From NCBI GenBank assembly GCA_918797485.1, contig CAKKNE010000005.1, positions 2,914,001 to 2,978,000 on the forward strand: DNA of 64,000 nucleotides, written 5' to 3'. Each line of letters begins with the position of its first letter. Positions within the stretch are counted from its first letter, which is position 1. A model generated the notes under the pieces. It was not told the DNA's origin. It saw only the letters and a program-made list of their open reading frames with translations, and made no database searches. A program made the translations under genes and the position numbers. Origin of the DNA: Pelagomonas calceolata (taxonomy: Eukaryota > Sar > Pelagophyceae > Pelagomonadales > Pelagomonadaceae). This document shows, piece by piece, positions 63,070 to 64,000 of the stretch.

Positions 63070-64000
63070 ATGCGCAGCGTCGCACGCCTCCGACGCGCCA
63101 GAGCACCACATGTGAGGAGGCGCTTCAGAGACGGCGCGGGCGTCGACGCCTACGTCCAGCCCCAGGCCGTCGATGCGAGCAAGCCGAACCGGTATAGTGC
63201 GACGCTGACGGCCCACGCGAGAAGGGGCGGCGCCCAGGCCATGCTCGTGCCGTGCGGCGTCGACAGCGAGAAGCTCGCGCAGCCGCAGATTGGTGTGGCA
63301 TCTATATGGTGGGAGGGCAATCCTTGTAATATGCACTTGTTGGATCTGTCAGAACTTGTGAAGACTTCCCTGGAGCAGCAGGATCTCGTAGCGCTACGGT
63401 ACAACGCGGTGGGCGTCTCCGACGCGATCTCCATGGGCACGGGGGGGATGCGCTACTCGTTGCAGTCCAGGGACCTCATAGCGGACAGTGTGGAGACCGT
63501 CGCCGCCGCACAATTTTATGATGGTGTCGTCACGATCGCGGGCTGTGATAAAAATATGCCGGGTTGTGTGATGGGCATGGGTAGGTTGAATAGGCCCTCA
63601 CTGATGATTTATGGCGGGAGTATCAGGAGGGGTAAGTTACCCTCGGACGGGCGGAAGATCAACATCGTCGACGCGTTCGAAGGTTATGGTAAGCTTGTGG
63701 CTGGTACGATCACACCGCAGGAACGCGCCGAAACTATTCAATGCGCCTGTCCCGGGGCCGGTGCGTGTGGCGGCATGTACACGGCGAACACCATGGGGAC
63801 ACTCACGGAGGCCATGGGGCTGTCGTTACCTTACTCCGCGTGTACGCCGGCCGACGCGAAGGCCGCAGAATGTGCCGCCGTCGGTGCTGTGATCAAGCAT
63901 ATGGTCGAGATCGATCTCAAACCGAGAGACATCCTCACGAAAAAATCGTTGCACAACGCCATCGCCGTCGCTTCCTGTGTGGGTGGCTCGACGAACGCGG
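63070..64000 (+). CDS. ILVD: Dihydroxy-acid dehydratase (3' end outside window)
   Basis: From ATG 63070; open to the window end. An Arg-rich presequence (RSVARLRRARAPHVRRRFRD) suggests mitochondrial or plastid import. IlvD/Edd signatures: IGVASIWWEGNPCNMHLLDL (first Fe-S Cys), GVSDAISMGTGGMRYSLQSR, TIAGCDKNMPGCVMGMGRL (second), CACPGAGACGGMYTANTMGT (third), SCVGGSTNA. The enzyme converts dihydroxy-acids to 2-keto acids in valine/isoleucine synthesis with an iron-sulfur cluster. No intron in the visible part. Confidence 0.92.
   Translation, partial: MRSVARLRRARAPHVRRRFRDGAGVDAYVQPQAVDASKPNRYSATLTAHARRGGAQAMLVPCGVDSEKLAQPQIGVASIWWEGNPCNMHLLDLSELVKTSLEQQDLVALRYNAVGVSDAISMGTGGMRYSLQSRDLIADSVETVAAAQFYDGVVTIAGCDKNMPGCVMGMGRLNRPSLMIYGGSIRRGKLPSDGRKINIVDAFEGYGKLVAGTITPQERAETIQCACPGAGACGGMYTANTMGTLTEAMGLSLPYSACTPADAKAAECAAVGAVIKHMVEIDLKPRDILTKKSLHNAIAVASCVGGSTNA

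Overview
The window looks like nuclear DNA from a photosynthetic stramenopile, most likely a pelagophyte close to Aureococcus anophagefferens. The reasons are a GC-rich compact genome, a chlorophyll a/c-type (fucoxanthin) light-harvesting protein at 44.8-45.7 kb, plastid and mitochondrial presequences, many ankyrin, kinesin-light-chain-like and USP-like fragments, and above all introns that are themselves mobile elements (introners). The species is inferred; family and domain calls were made by eye from translated sequence.

Layout. 0-1.3 kb: GNAT acetyltransferase-like gene with two introners (3' end outside the window). 1.45-1.65 kb: an expanded U6 snRNA-like gene. 2.1-8.1 kb: PrimPol, an ankyrin gene and a SAM/Tudor-like protein. 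8.2-11.7 kb: TPR remnant, a frameshifted trehalose-6-phosphate-phosphatase-like gene and a patatin-like fragment, joined at an introner. 11.8-20.6 kb: PHD/ankyrin genes and degraded fragments. 20.6-26.3 kb: two small genes and a nine-exon ankyrin/WW gene. 26.8-35.6 kb: ankyrin, SET-like, membrane protein, dual-specificity phosphatase, GT49, RRM/CCCH and AATF/Bfr2 genes. 36.1-40.4 kb: a 1,425-residue protein with an internal ubiquitin-like domain. 40.9-51 kb: Cys-rich protein, Ppx/GppA-like, two membrane proteins, LHC, DEAD-box helicase, GRASP and PNGase. 51-64 kb: a Tudor/coiled-coil protein with a possible RelA-like fold, TLDc, sulfotransferase, MGCTPS protein, GnT-I-like, RanBP2-zinc-finger protein, xylulokinase-like kinase and dihydroxy-acid dehydratase (3' end outside the window).

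Three layers of structure go beyond the gene list. (1) Introners: full elements carry terminal inverted repeats (CTGTGTGGAAATCA and complement) and usually 8-bp target duplications; a shorter class carries the core CACGCCATCGACGCGAC. At 55.66-55.83 kb splicing from the GT of the left duplication to the CAG of the right repeat restores the pre-insertion exon exactly. The nine-exon gene closes to one 1,223-codon frame when all eight introns are read as elements of this kind. (2) A near-palindrome with arms GCTAGCGG and GTAAGACACTAGC recurs about 16 times, usually 30-310 bp upstream of a start codon and mostly oriented with the gene, as expected for a core promoter element. (3) Sequence shuffling: ankyrin 3' ends are dispersed at three places, a TPR fragment abuts a USP fragment, and a patatin fragment meets a phosphatase fragment exactly at an introner whose flanks do not match.

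Several genes suggest secretory-pathway glycan work (GT49, GnT-I-like, sulfotransferase, PNGase, GRASP), but they are not arranged as an obvious cluster. I saw no tRNA, rRNA, CRISPR array, retroelement or Polinton.
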